Shown one piece after another: positions 33,986-43,855 of a stretch of 64,000 bases of DNA. The stretch comes from Rhinopithecus roxellana (lineage: Eukaryota; Chordata; Mammalia; Primates; Cercopithecidae). The stretch spans positions 100,463,489 to 100,527,488 of the forward strand of contig NC_044563.1 of the NCBI RefSeq assembly GCF_007565055.1. Direction: 5' to 3'. Within the stretch, counting starts at the first letter, position 1. Each line of letters opens with the position of its first letter. The notes under the pieces were generated by a model, which did no database searches, had not been told where the DNA came from, and saw only the letters and a list, made by a program, of their open reading frames with translations. Position numbers and translations under genes: made by a program.

Positions 33986-34947
33986 ATATTCATCCAGAAA
34001 ACATTTGTTAGCTATGTACCTGACAAACATCTAATAGCCAGCATCTATAAGGAACTTAAACAAATCTACAAGAGAAAAACAACCTCATTAAAAAGTAGCA
34101 AAAGGACGTGAACAACACTTTTCAAATGAAGACATACATGTGGTCAACAAGCCCATAAAAAAAGCTCAATATCACTGCTCACTAGAGAAATGCAAATCAA
34201 AACCACAATGAGATGCCATCTCATATTAATCAAAATCTTTATTATTAAAAAGTCAAAAAATAATAGATGCTGCTTAGCTGTGGAGAAAAAGGAACACTTA
34301 TTCATTGTTGGTAGGAGTGTAAGTTAGTTCAATCATTGTGGAAAGCAGTCTGGAAATTCCTCAGTGAACTAAAAAGAGAACTACCATTTGACCCAGCAAT
34401 CCCATTACTGGATATATACCCAGAGGAATATAAATGCTTCTACCATAAAGACACATGCACATGAATGTTCATTGCAGCACTATTCACAATAGCAAAGACA
34501 TGAAATCAACCTAAATGCCCATGAATGACAGATTGGATAAATAAAACGTGGCATATACATACCATGGAATACTATGCAACCATAAAAAAAGAATGAGATT
34601 ATGTCTTTTTCAGGAACGTGGATGGAGATGGAGGCCATTATCCTTAGCAAACTAAAGTAGGAACAGAAAACCAAATACCACATGTTCTCACTTATGAGTG
34701 GGACTATATGGTGAGAACTCATGAACAACACAAAGAAGAGAACAACAGATACTGGAGTCTACTTAAAGCTGGAGAATGGGAGGAGGGAGTGAAGCAGAAA
34801 ATATAACTACTGGGTACTGGGTAATACCTGGGCAATGAAATAATCTGTACAACAAACACCCACGACACAAGTTTACCTACAAAATAAACTTGTACCCCTG
34901 AACCTAAAATGAAAATTTCTTTAAAAAAAAAAAAAACATATTCACCC
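33986..34947 (+). mobile_element. L1PA-type 3' end inserted into the old L1, with target duplication
   Basis: Sense L1 from the ORF2 3' third (gacaaacatctaatagccag) through 'cccattactggatatatacccag' and 'tactgggtaatacctgggc' to 'cttgtacccctgaac' and an A tail (34923-34936). The 10-base flanks atattcatcc (33986-33995) and atattcaccc (34938-34947) differ at one place and are the likely target duplication. 5'-truncated, antisense to its host element. Confidence 0.93.
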
Positions 34948-35245
34948 TACAGTGCTACAGAGCACTAGAACTTTGTCCTTCTACTTAACTGTAATTTTCT
35001 ATCTGTTAACTAACTCTCCCTAACTTCCTCTCCCTCCTACCCTTCCCAGCTACTAATCATGACAATTCTACTTTCTACTTCCGTGAGCCCAACTTTTTTT
35101 AGCTGCCACATGTGACTGAGAACATGCAATACTCATCTTTCTGTGCCTAATTTCACTTCACATAATGTCCTCCAGGCTCATCCATGTTGCCTTGAATGAC
35201 AGGATTTTATTCTTTTTAATGGCTGAATAAGATTCCATTGTGGGG

Positions 35246-35260
35246 ATGCACACACACATG

Positions 35261-35308
<48 letters not shown>
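35246..35308 (+). repeat. Compound (AC)n(AG)n microsatellite
   Basis: About 16 AC units with two T interruptions pass directly into about 15 AG units. It lies in the old L1 where the consensus has the short 'tgtatatatacc' text, so it arose by slippage after insertion. Confidence 0.97.
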
Positions 35309-36013
35309 CACTACATTTTCCTTATCTGTTCATCCACTGATAGATATTTAAGTTGATTTCATATCTTGGCTATTGTGAATAGTGCTGCAGTAGACATAGG
35401 GGTGCAGATATCTCTTCAATACTGATGTCTTTTCCTTGGATATATACCCAGTAGTGGGATTGCTGGATTGTATGTTAGTTCTACTTTTAGTTTTTTGAGA
35501 AAACTTCATACTGTTTTCTGTAATGCCTGGACTATCTTACATTCCCATCCACAGTGTGTAAGAGTTCCTTTTATGTTCTCACCAGCATTTACTTTTTATC
35601 TTTTTAGTAATAGTCATTCTAACTGGGGTGAGATGATATTTCATTGTGGTTTTGATTTGTATTTTCCTGATGATTAGTGATGCTGAGCATTTTTTCATAT
35701 ACTTGTTGACCGTTTGCATATCTTTTTTAAAAAATGTCTATTCAGATCCTTTGCCCACTCTTTAATTGGATTATTGGGTGTTTTTTTTTTTTCTATTCAG
35801 TTGTTTCTTTTTATACTCTGTGTATTAGTCCCTTGCCAAATAAATAGTTTGCAAATGTTTTCTTATATTCTACAGATTGTCTCTTCACTCTGTTGATTGT
35901 TTCCTTTGCTGTACGGAAGCTTTTTTAGTATAATATAGTGTCATTTTTCTATTTTTGTTTTTGTTGCCTGTACTTCAAGGTCTTACCCATAAAATCTTTA
36001 CCAAGACCAACAT

Positions 36014-36783
36014 TGTCTTAGTCTTTTCATGTTGCTATAAAGGAATACCTGAAGTTGGGTAATTTAAAAAGAAAAGAGGTTTGTTTGTCTACAGTTCTGC
36101 AGGCTGTACAAGCATGGCACCAGCATCTGCTTCTGGTGAAGGATTAAGTCTCCTTTCACTCATGACAGAAGGTGAAAGAAAGCTGGTGCATAAAGGTCAG
36201 ATGGCAAGACAAGAAGCAAGAGAGAGACAGACAGAGGTTCCAGGCTTTTTTTGTTTGTTTGTTTTTGTTTTTGTTTTTGTTTTTGAGACAGAGTCTAGCT
36301 CTGTCGCCCAGGCTGGAGTGCCGTGGCTCAATCTTGGCTCACTGCAAGCTCCGACTCCCGGGTTCACGCCCTTTTCCTGCCTGGGCCTCCCGAGTAGCTG
36401 GGACTACAGGCGCCTGCTGCCACGCCCGGCTATTTTTTTTTTTTTTTTTTTTTTTTTTTTGTATTTTATTTCAGTAGAGATGCGGTTTCACCGTGTTAGC
36501 CAGGATGGTCTCGATCTCCTGACCTTGTGATCCACCTGCCTCGGCCTCCCAAAGTGCTGGGATTACAGGGGTGAGCCACCGCGTCCGGCCAGGTTCCAGA
36601 CTCTTTTTAACAAGCAGCTCTCAGAAATTATTACAGCAAGAACTCACTCATTTCAAGGACAGTACCAAGTCATTCATGAGGAATCCTCTTTCCTGACCCA
36701 AATGCTTCCCATTAGGCGCCACTGCCAACCTTGGGGATCAAATTTCAACATGAGGTTTGGAGGGTCGAAAATCCAAAGTATAG
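36014..36783 (-). mobile_element. MaLR (MST-type) LTR split by an AluY
   Basis: Starts TGTCTTAGTC and carries antisense MST blocks: 'gttgctataaaggaatacctgaa', 'gggtaatttaaaaagaaaagagg', 'ctgcttctggtgaagga' and, after the Alu, 'tttttaacaagcagctctcag', 'gaactcactcatttcaagg', 'ggatcaaatttcaacatgagg'. Flanks aacat and aaaat are the likely decayed 5-bp target duplication. It lies inside the older L1. Confidence 0.85.
36234..36600 (-). mobile_element. AluY-type SINE in the MaLR LTR
   Basis: Antisense Alu from a (GTTTTT)n tail at 36246-36284 to ggccggacg-type start at 36590, with aggttccag on both sides (36234-36242 and 36591-36599) as target duplication. The text 'gtgttagccaggatggtctcgatctcctgacc' marks it as AluY-like. 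A run of about 30 T at 36431-36461 replaces the short A run before the internal A-box-side sequence of the left monomer. More mutated than the Alu at 29600. Confidence 0.95.
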
Positions 36784-36944
36784 AAAATGTCCTGAAGAGT
36801 TTATTCTGTGTTATCTTCTAATGGTTTTAGAGTTTTGAGTCTTATATTTAAGTCTTTAATTCCTTTTGAGTTAATTTTTGTGTATGTTGAGAGATAGATG
36901 GTCTAGACTCAGTCTTCTGCATATGGATAGCAAGTTTTCCTAGC

Positions 36945-37085
36945 ACCATTTATTGAAGAGAGTTTCCCCAGTACATGTTCTTGGTAAACATTTATTGAAG
37001 AGTCCTTTCCCCATTACATGTTGGTAATGCCTTGGTAATTACCAACATGTTGGTAATTACCACATGTTGGTAATTACATGTGGAA
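36945..37085. repeat. Local reshuffled repeats with a 28-bp perfect palindrome
   Basis: A piece of L1 text (catttattgaagag... cccca.. tacatgtt) is present twice, at about 36948-36982 and 36989-37023. It is followed by three copies of a ggtaatta unit in alternating orientation. Positions 37034-37061 form a perfect 28-bp palindrome centred on caacatgttg. Normal L1 text resumes at about 37088. Confidence 0.9.
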
Positions 37086-37724
37086 AAAATCAGTTGGCTG
37101 TAAATATTTGGATTTATTTCTGAGTTCTATACTCTTTTCTATGGGTCTATGTGTCTGGTTTTATGCCAGTATCATACTGATTAAGTTACTGTGGCTTTGG
37201 AATATACACTTTGAAGTAAGGTAGTATGATGCCTTCAGCTTTGTTTTTGTTTTGTTTTGTTTTGTTTTTTCCTCAGTATTACTTTTGCTATTTGAAGTAT
37301 TTTGTGGTTCCATGTGAATTTTAGGTTTTATTTTTCTATTTCTGTGAAGAATGTCATTGGTATTTTGATAGGGATTACATTAAATCTGTAGATTGCTTTG
37401 AGTAGTGTGGTCATTTTTGTAATATTCTAATCCATTAACATGTGATGTCCTTTTATTTTTGTGTTCTATTGAGTTCTTTTCACTAATATTTTATAGTTTT
37501 TCATTGTAGAGATTTTTAACCTCCTTGGTTAAATGTATTCCCGAATATTGTATTTTTGTAGCTATTTTAAGTGTTTTTTTTTTTAATTTTTTCAGCTAGT
37601 TGATTGTTAGTAGGAAAATGCTACTGTTTTTTAATGTTAACTTCGTATCTTGCAGCTTTACTGAAATTGCTTATCAGTTCTAAGAGTTTTTTGGTGAAGT
37701 TGTTAGATTTTTCTCTATAGCAGA

Positions 37725-38150
37725 TCATCTGTCATTTGCAAAGAGGGACAATTTGACTTTCCCTTTTCCAGTGTGGATGCCCTTTCTTTCTTTCCCTTGC
37801 CTAATTGTTCTGCATAAGGCTTTCAGTACCACATTGAATAAGAGTGGTGAAAGTAGACATCCTTGTCTTGCTCTAGTTCTTAGAGGCAAAACTTTCAGCT
37901 TTTCTTCATTCAGCATGATGTTAGCTGTGCGTTTGTCATATAGGGACTTTGTGGTGATGAGGTGTGTTCTTTTTATACCTAATTTATTGAGAATTTTTAT
38001 CATGATGGGATATTGAATGTTATCAAATGCTTTTTCTGCATCTATTGAAATGATCATATGGTTTTTGTCCTTCATTCTGTTGATGTGATGTATCACCTCT
38101 ATCAATTTACATATACTGAAACATCCTTTGATCCCTTGAATGAATGCCAC
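37725..38150 (-). pseudogene. L1 ORF2 reverse-transcriptase core remnant (141 codons)
   Basis: The longest surviving catalytic piece of the first tandem L1. Motif A (ISIDAEKAFD) is at residues 34-43, the motif B segment (RQGCLLSPLLFN) at about 95-106, and the catalytic FADD box appears as FAND at 137-140, so the first catalytic aspartate is replaced by asparagine. In an active L1 this domain copies L1 RNA at a nicked chromosomal target. Here the altered catalytic box and the stops on each side make it inactive. Neighbouring fragments in the same orientation carry the rest of ORF2. Confidence 0.93.
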
Positions 38151-38447
38151 TAGATTGTATTGTATTATCTTTTCATTGTGCTTTTCAATTTAGTTTGCTA
38201 GTATTTTATAGGGGATTTTTCCATCTATTTTCAGTAGGGATAATGGTCTTTAGTTTTCTTTTATTGTTGTATCATTGTCTGGTTTTAGTAGTGGGGTAAT
38301 ACTGGTCATATAGAATAAATTAGAATTTCCTCCTCTTCAATTATTGGGAATAGTTTAAAGAGAATTGGTGCTAATTCTTCTTTCAGTGTTTCGTAGAATT
38401 TAGCAGTAAAGCCATCTGTCTTGGGCTTTGTGTTGCGAGACTTTTTA

Positions 38448-38654
38448 TTATTTATTTAATTTTGTTACCATTGTTAGTCTGTTCAGGTTTTCTATTTCTA
38501 CTTGGTTCAATCTTGGTTGCTTATATGTGTTCAGGAATTCATCTATTTCTTCTAGATCTTTCCATATGTTGACGTATAGTTGTTCATAATAGTCTGTAAT
38601 AATTCTTTGTATTTCTGTGGTATCAGTTATAATATCCCCTTTGTTGTTTGTCAT
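38448..38654 (-). pseudogene. L1 ORF2 linker-region remnant
   Basis: Sixty-eight codons from the region between endonuclease and reverse transcriptase. The landmark is IITDYYEQLYVN at about residues 19-30, followed by EEIDEFLNTYKQPRLNQ. Same element and strand as the reverse-transcriptase fragment to its left, separated by stops and frame changes. Confidence 0.9.
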
Positions 38655-38960
38655 TTTATTTATTGGGTCTTCTTCCTTCTTTTCTTAGTCTTCCTAATGG
38701 TTTCTCCATTTTGTTTATCTTTTTTAAAAAAACAATTTTTTGTTTGTATTATTTTTATGTCTCTATTTCATTTAGTTCTGCTGTGATCTTTCTGATTCCT
38801 TTTTACTAATTTTGGTCTTAGTTCTGTTTTTCTACTTTCTTGAGGTACATTGTTAGGTTGTTTATTTAAAATCTTTTTACTTTTTTGATATAGACATTAT
38901 TGCCATAAACTTTCCTCTTAGTACTGCTTTTACTGTTTCCCATAGATTTTGGTACATTGC

Positions 38961-39358
38961 TGTATTAGTCCATTCTTGCACTGCTATAAAGAAATACCTG
39001 AAACTGGATAATTTATAAAGAAGAGAGTTTTAATTGACTCATGGTTATTCAGGCTGCACTGGCTTCTGCTTCTGGGGAGGTCTCAGAAAACTTAAAATGA
39101 TGGTGGAAGCAAAAGGAAAGCAGGCTCATTTTACATGGCTGGAGCAGGAGGAAGGGGAGAGAGGTGGGAGGTGCAACACACTTTTAAACAATCGGATCTT
39201 GTAACAACTCTATCATGAGAACAGCACTAGAGGGATGGTGCTAAACCTTGAGAAACCATCCCCATGATCCAGTCACTTCCCACTAGGCCCCAACTCCAAA
39301 ATTGGGGATTAAGATTTAATATGAGATTTGGGCAGGGACACAAATCCAAACCATATTA
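38961..39358 (-). mobile_element. MaLR (MSTA/THE1-like) solitary LTR
   Basis: Starts TGTATTAGTC and has antisense MST/THE1 blocks: 'actgctataaagaaatacctgaaactgg', 'taatttataaagaagagag', 'ctcatggttattcaggc', 'cccactaggccccaactcc', 'atatgagatttgggcagggacac'. It interrupts ORF2 of the first tandem L1. I found no clear 5-bp target duplication. Confidence 0.88.
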
Positions 39359-39913
39359 ACTCTATTTTTATTTTCACTTGTTTTAAGAAGCTATTTTGAT
39401 TTCTCTCTTAATTTTTTAAAAGACCCATTGGTCATTCAAAAGTATGTTGTTTAATTTTTATGTATTTTTGCAGTTTTTCAAGTTTCTCTTACTGATTTCT
39501 AGTTTTATTCCATTGTGGTATAAGAAGATACTTGATATGATTTTGATTCTTGAAAAGTTATTGATATCTGTTTTATGGGCTAACATATCATTTATTCTGG
39601 AAAATGTTTCGTGTGCTAATGAGAAGAATGTGTATTTTACAGCTGTTGGAAAAAAAAATGTTCTGCAAATGTCTGGTATGTCCATTTGGTCTAAAGTCCA
39701 GTTTAAGTCCAATATTTCTTAGTTGGTTTCCTGTCAAGATAGTCTGTCCAATGCTGAAAGTTCAGTGTGGAAGTCTCAAACTATTATTGTATTGGGGTCT
39801 ACCTCTCTCTTTAACTCTGAAAATATTTGCTTTTTATATCTGGGTGCTTCAGTGTTGGGTGCATATATATATTACAGTTGTTATCTCCTCTTGCTGAATT
39901 GACTCCTTTATCA

Positions 39914-40201
39914 TTATATAATGACTTTCTTTGAATATTTTATGTTTTTTATTTCAATTCTGTTTTGTCTGATATAGGTATTACTGTACATTTTTTTTCC
40001 ATTGGAATGTAATATCTTTTTACATCCCTTCACTTTCAGTCTATGTGTGTCTTTACAGGTGAAATGAGATTTTTGTAGGCAGCATATAGTTGGGTGTAGT
40101 TTTTTTTTTACTCCCTTCTGCCAGACTGTATCTTGTAAATGGGAATTTAAGCCATTTACAGTCAAAGTTGTTATTGATAGATGAAGACTTTCTCCTGTCA
40201 T
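39914..40201 (-). pseudogene. L1 ORF2 N-terminus (endonuclease start) remnant
   Basis: Begins at the natural ORF2 start (MTGES...) and runs through the first endonuclease segment with TVNGLN at about residues 13-18, the element that holds the metal-binding Asn of the APE-like endonuclease. The expected CIQETH segment with the catalytic Glu reads CCLQKSH, so that Glu is lost, and the frame ends early. It confirms that the element extends to the 5' end of ORF2. Confidence 0.88.
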
Positions 40202-40941
40202 TTTGTTTATTGTTTTCTGGTTATTTTGTGTACTCTTTGTTATTGCTTCCTCTTTTGTTGTTTATCTTTGTGGTTTGATGATTTTCTGTAGTAATGATGC
40301 TTAATTGTTTTCTCTTTCTTATTTGTGTATCTGCTCTATTGGTGAGTTTTATACCTTCATGTGTTTTCATAATGTCAGATAATTGTCTTTTTTTCCCAGA
40401 TGTGGAACTCCCTTAGGTATTTCTTGGAGGGCTGGTCTAGTGGTGATGAATTATCTCATCTCAGTTTTTGCTTGTCTGAGAAAGAATTTATTTCTTCATT
40501 TTTGAAATATAACTTGGCTGAATATATATACTATTCTAGGCTAGAAGCGTTTTTAAAGAATTTTTTTCAGCACTTTGAATATATAATTTCATTCTCCCTT
40601 GACCTATAAAGTTTCTGCTGAAAAAATCTGCCGTTAGTCTGATAGGGATTGCCTTATGTGTGGCTTGACTGTGTGTGGAACAGTTCCTTGCTATTTGTAG
40701 AATTCTCTCTTTGCCTTTGACTTTTGAGAGAGAGGACATTTTTTTTTGATTGAATCTAAGTCAGGATATTTGAGCTTACTGGATCTGGATGTCTGTAGCT
40801 CTCCTAAGGCTTTGGATATTTTCAGCTATAATTTCACTAAATAAATTTTATATGCCTTTTCTTATCTCCTCTCCTTCTGGAAATCCTAAAATTCAAATGT
40901 TTGTTTAATTAATGTTATCCCATATGTCAAGAAGGCTTACT

Positions 40942-41154
40942 TCATTCTTTTTTCTTCTCTTGATTTTTTTTTTTGTCTGACTGAATTATTTCAAGAACCC
41001 TGACTTTAAGTTTAGAAATTCTTTCTGCTGCTTGATCTACTCTATTATTGAAACTTTGAATTGTAATTTTCATATCATTCATTGAATTATTCAGCTCCAA
41101 GATATCTGTTTGGTCCTTTTTTTGTAATATCTTTCTCTTTCTTGAATTTCTCAT
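40942..41154 (-). pseudogene. L1 ORF1 coiled-coil remnant
   Basis: Seventy codons from the coiled-coil part of ORF1p, with the heptad-like stretch MKITIQSFNNRVDQAAERIS at residues 28-47. In active L1 this segment makes ORF1p trimers that coat L1 RNA. The RNA-binding C-terminal domain is not open. Same strand and order as the ORF2 fragments. Confidence 0.85.
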
Positions 41155-43362
41155 TCAGTTCATGAATTCTTTTCCTGATTTCTTTGTATTGTCTGTCTAT
41201 GTTTTCTTATATCTCACTGAGTTTTCTACAAAGACTTACTTCAAATTCCCTATCAGGTATCTCATACTTTCCTTTTCTTTGGGATCTGAGCATGGAGAAT
41301 TTTTATCCTCTTTAGGAGGTGTCATGTTTCCCTGCTTTTTCATGTCTCTTTTGTCCCTATATTGACATCTCCACATCTGTTGTAACAGTCACTGCTAATT
41401 TTATGAAGTACCTTTTGTGGGAAAAGACTTTTTCCTGTAGATGTATTTATAGTGTCAATTGAGTGTGATGTTTTGTCTTTGGTTTTGGGTAGCAGTAGTG
41501 TAGGCTTTATATGATTTATTTGACTGTAATCAATGTCAGTCGTGTCTGTGAGTTTCTCAGTGGCCTATGCTGCAGTTGTTTGCGGAGGTCATGGGCGGTT
41601 TTACAAGGGATATTGATAAACCTGTCACTGGAAGGGGAGAATTTACAGGCAGTGACAATGGAGGGTCTTGGGTAGGCTATTCCTTGGGCCCCTAGGTAGA
41701 GTACGTGGGCATCAGTGATGACAGCAGTTGGCCCCAAGTTAGCTGGTCTTCAGGCTCCAAACAGCACTCATGATGCTGGCAGTGGCAGCAGACCTTGGCC
41801 AGGCACAGATGGTGGATCCACTGGAGAGGGAGGGGTTGCTGTCAATGTGCAAACCCCAAGCTGGTGGCTCTCAGGTTCTAGGGAATACTTGCTTTGGTTC
41901 TCTGTTTCCTGGATGTAGACTCTCTGATACACTTGACCACCTGCTCTTCAGGGTGTAGAGTACTGCATGAGCTCTATTTTGGGGATGTGACTGGAGACAC
42001 AGACCACTGGGTCCAGCTGATGTCACAATGCTGCAGCCCTCTGTGGGTATGGGGGGATATTGGCAAGGCCCCAAGTATTTGAACATGCAGGGGCTATTGG
42101 CCTTAGGGCAAGATGTAGTCTGGTGGTGGCTCCAGCCTCAAAATAACACCATACTGTGGTGGCCTGGTTCCAAGGGAGTTTGGGGACCAATTTTTTATTT
42201 CCTCTCTGAAACAATGCAGATGTGTGAACTCCAGGAAGCTCTTTACACAATACTCAGGACCTATAAGGGCTGCAGAGCTCTTTTGTCGTCAGTATTGCAT
42301 GCCTCTGTGGTGGGAATGGAGACTTCTTGGGATCTCTTGTTTACATTTCCTCACAACATGGAGTCCCTCTTGGCTCTGAGCTAATCCTGGCCAACTGCTT
42401 CACTTCCCTCTCCATGCTTGCACTGTGAATTTCTATGCTTCGTCCCATCTTTGCCATTTCTTTGCTAAATTCCCGTGTTCTTCCTCAGTTGCTCTGTTTG
42501 ATATGTGATTATCTGTATGTTATTTTAGTCATTCTTTGTGGGAGAGGCAAGTTCTTGGTGATTCTTCTCAGCCATCTTGATAGCCAAGAGTATTGCGTTT
42601 AAAAAATCAACATTAAATTGTCTTTTTATATTTTTAAATTATACTTCATACATATATATATTTATGGAGTACAATTTGATGTTTCAATACATATATATGT
42701 TGTATAATGGTCAAATCAAGGTGTTTAGCATATCTAACACCTCATACATTTATTATTTTTATGGCAAGAATGTTCAGAAGCCTCTAGCTATTTTGTAATA
42801 TAAAATACCTTACTGTTAACCATTGTCACCCTCCTGTGCAATGGAACACCAGAATTTATGTCTGCTATCTAATTGTAACTTTGTACCCATTGACCAAACT
42901 CTCCGTATCTTCAGTCTCTGGTAAACACTGTTTTAGTCACAAAGAGTGAAATCAGGCAGTATTTGTCTTTCTGTGTTTGACTTATTTTACTTAATATGAT
43001 GTCCTCCAGATCCATCCACATTGTCCCAAATGGCAGAATTTCATTCTTTTTTTATGGTTGAATATGATTTCATTATGTATATGTGACACATTTTTAAATT
43101 CATTCATCTGTTATTGGACTCTTGGCTTGATTCCATGTCTTGGCAATTATAAAAAGGGTGAAATAAACATGGGAGTACAGATATCTCTTCTTCATATTGA
43201 TTTCATTTCATTTGGATATATACCCAGTAATGGGATTGCTGGATTCTTAGGCAGTTTGATTTTTAATTTTTAAAGGAATCTCCTTACCGTTTGCTGTAGT
43301 GGCTATAGTATTTACAATCCCACCAGCAGTGTGTTAAGTACTTCCTTTTCTAATCATCTTTT

Positions 43363-43855
43363 CCAACACTTGTTTTCTTTTTTTTTTATTATTATTATTA
43401 TACTTTAAGTTCTAGGGTACATGTGCATAATGTGCAGGTTTGTTACATATGTATACTTATGCCATGTTGGTGTGCTGCACCCATCAACTCGTCAGCACCC
43501 ATCAATTCATCATTTATATCATGTATAACTCCCCAATGCAATCCCTCCCTCCTCCCCCCTCCCCATGATAGGCCCCAGTGTGTGATGTTCCCCTTCCCGA
43601 GTCCAAGCGATCTCATTGTTCAGTTCCCACCTATGAGTGAGAACATGCGGTGTTTGGTTTTCTCTTCTTGTGATAGTTTGCTAAGAATGATGGTTTCCAG
43701 CTGCATCCATATCCCTACAAAGGACGCAAACTCATCCTTTTTTATGGCTGCATAGTATTCCATGGTGTATATGTGCCACATTTTCTTAATCCAGTCTGTC
43801 ACAGATGGACATTTGGGTTGATTCCAAGTCTTTGCTATTGCCAACACTTGTTTTC
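43363..43855 (-). mobile_element. Young L1 3' fragment with perfect 15-bp target duplication
   Basis: Only about 460 bp of L1 3' end was copied. The flanks ccaacacttgttttc at 43363-43377 and 43841-43855 are identical, and joining them restores the older L1. The 3' UTR has an 18-bp tandem duplication (43478-43513) shared with the copy at 46599. The C-terminal ORF2 frame is open through the natural stop, with WHIYTMEYYAAIKKDEF, so the copy is young. Confidence 0.96.
43620..43840 (-). pseudogene. L1 ORF2 C-terminal piece of the young fragment
   Basis: About 74 codons to the natural end of ORF2p, with KMWHIYTMEYYAAIKKDEF in canonical form and the C-terminal SLIGGN. The endonuclease and reverse transcriptase are absent because of 5' truncation. 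The clean frame reflects youth and is not evidence of selection. Confidence 0.92.

Larger units (their letters stand above)
33790..42588 (-). mobile_element. Near-full-length old L1 (L1PB/L1MA-like), first of a tandem pair
   Basis: Antisense L1 in complete order: 3' UTR (33790-33995 and 34937-35170), ORF2 C-terminus to endonuclease (35170-40201), ORF1 (about 40280-41160), and a GC-richer 5' UTR ending in the L1 start motif (antisense 'cagccatcttgatag' near 42569). Four later insertions interrupt it: an L1 (+) at 33996-34936, a MaLR LTR with a nested AluY at 36014-36783, and a MaLR LTR at 38961-39358. Without these it is about 6.7 kb, close to full length. Frames are broken throughout. It is followed directly by the 3' end of a second L1 in the same orientation. 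Confidence 0.9.

Noticed and set aside
36081..36530. 149-codon plus-strand frame with Phe-rich runs
   Set aside because: It runs through a MaLR LTR and an antisense AluY; the VFVFVF and FFFF stretches are translations of the Alu tail and T run.
41516..42384. Cluster of overlapping frames on both strands
   Set aside because: All lie in the GC-richer 5' UTR of the first old L1; mutual overlap in many phases shows they are chance frames.
43423..43755. 110-codon plus-strand frame
   Set aside because: Antisense to the young L1 3' fragment; the same artefact recurs at 46591-46806.
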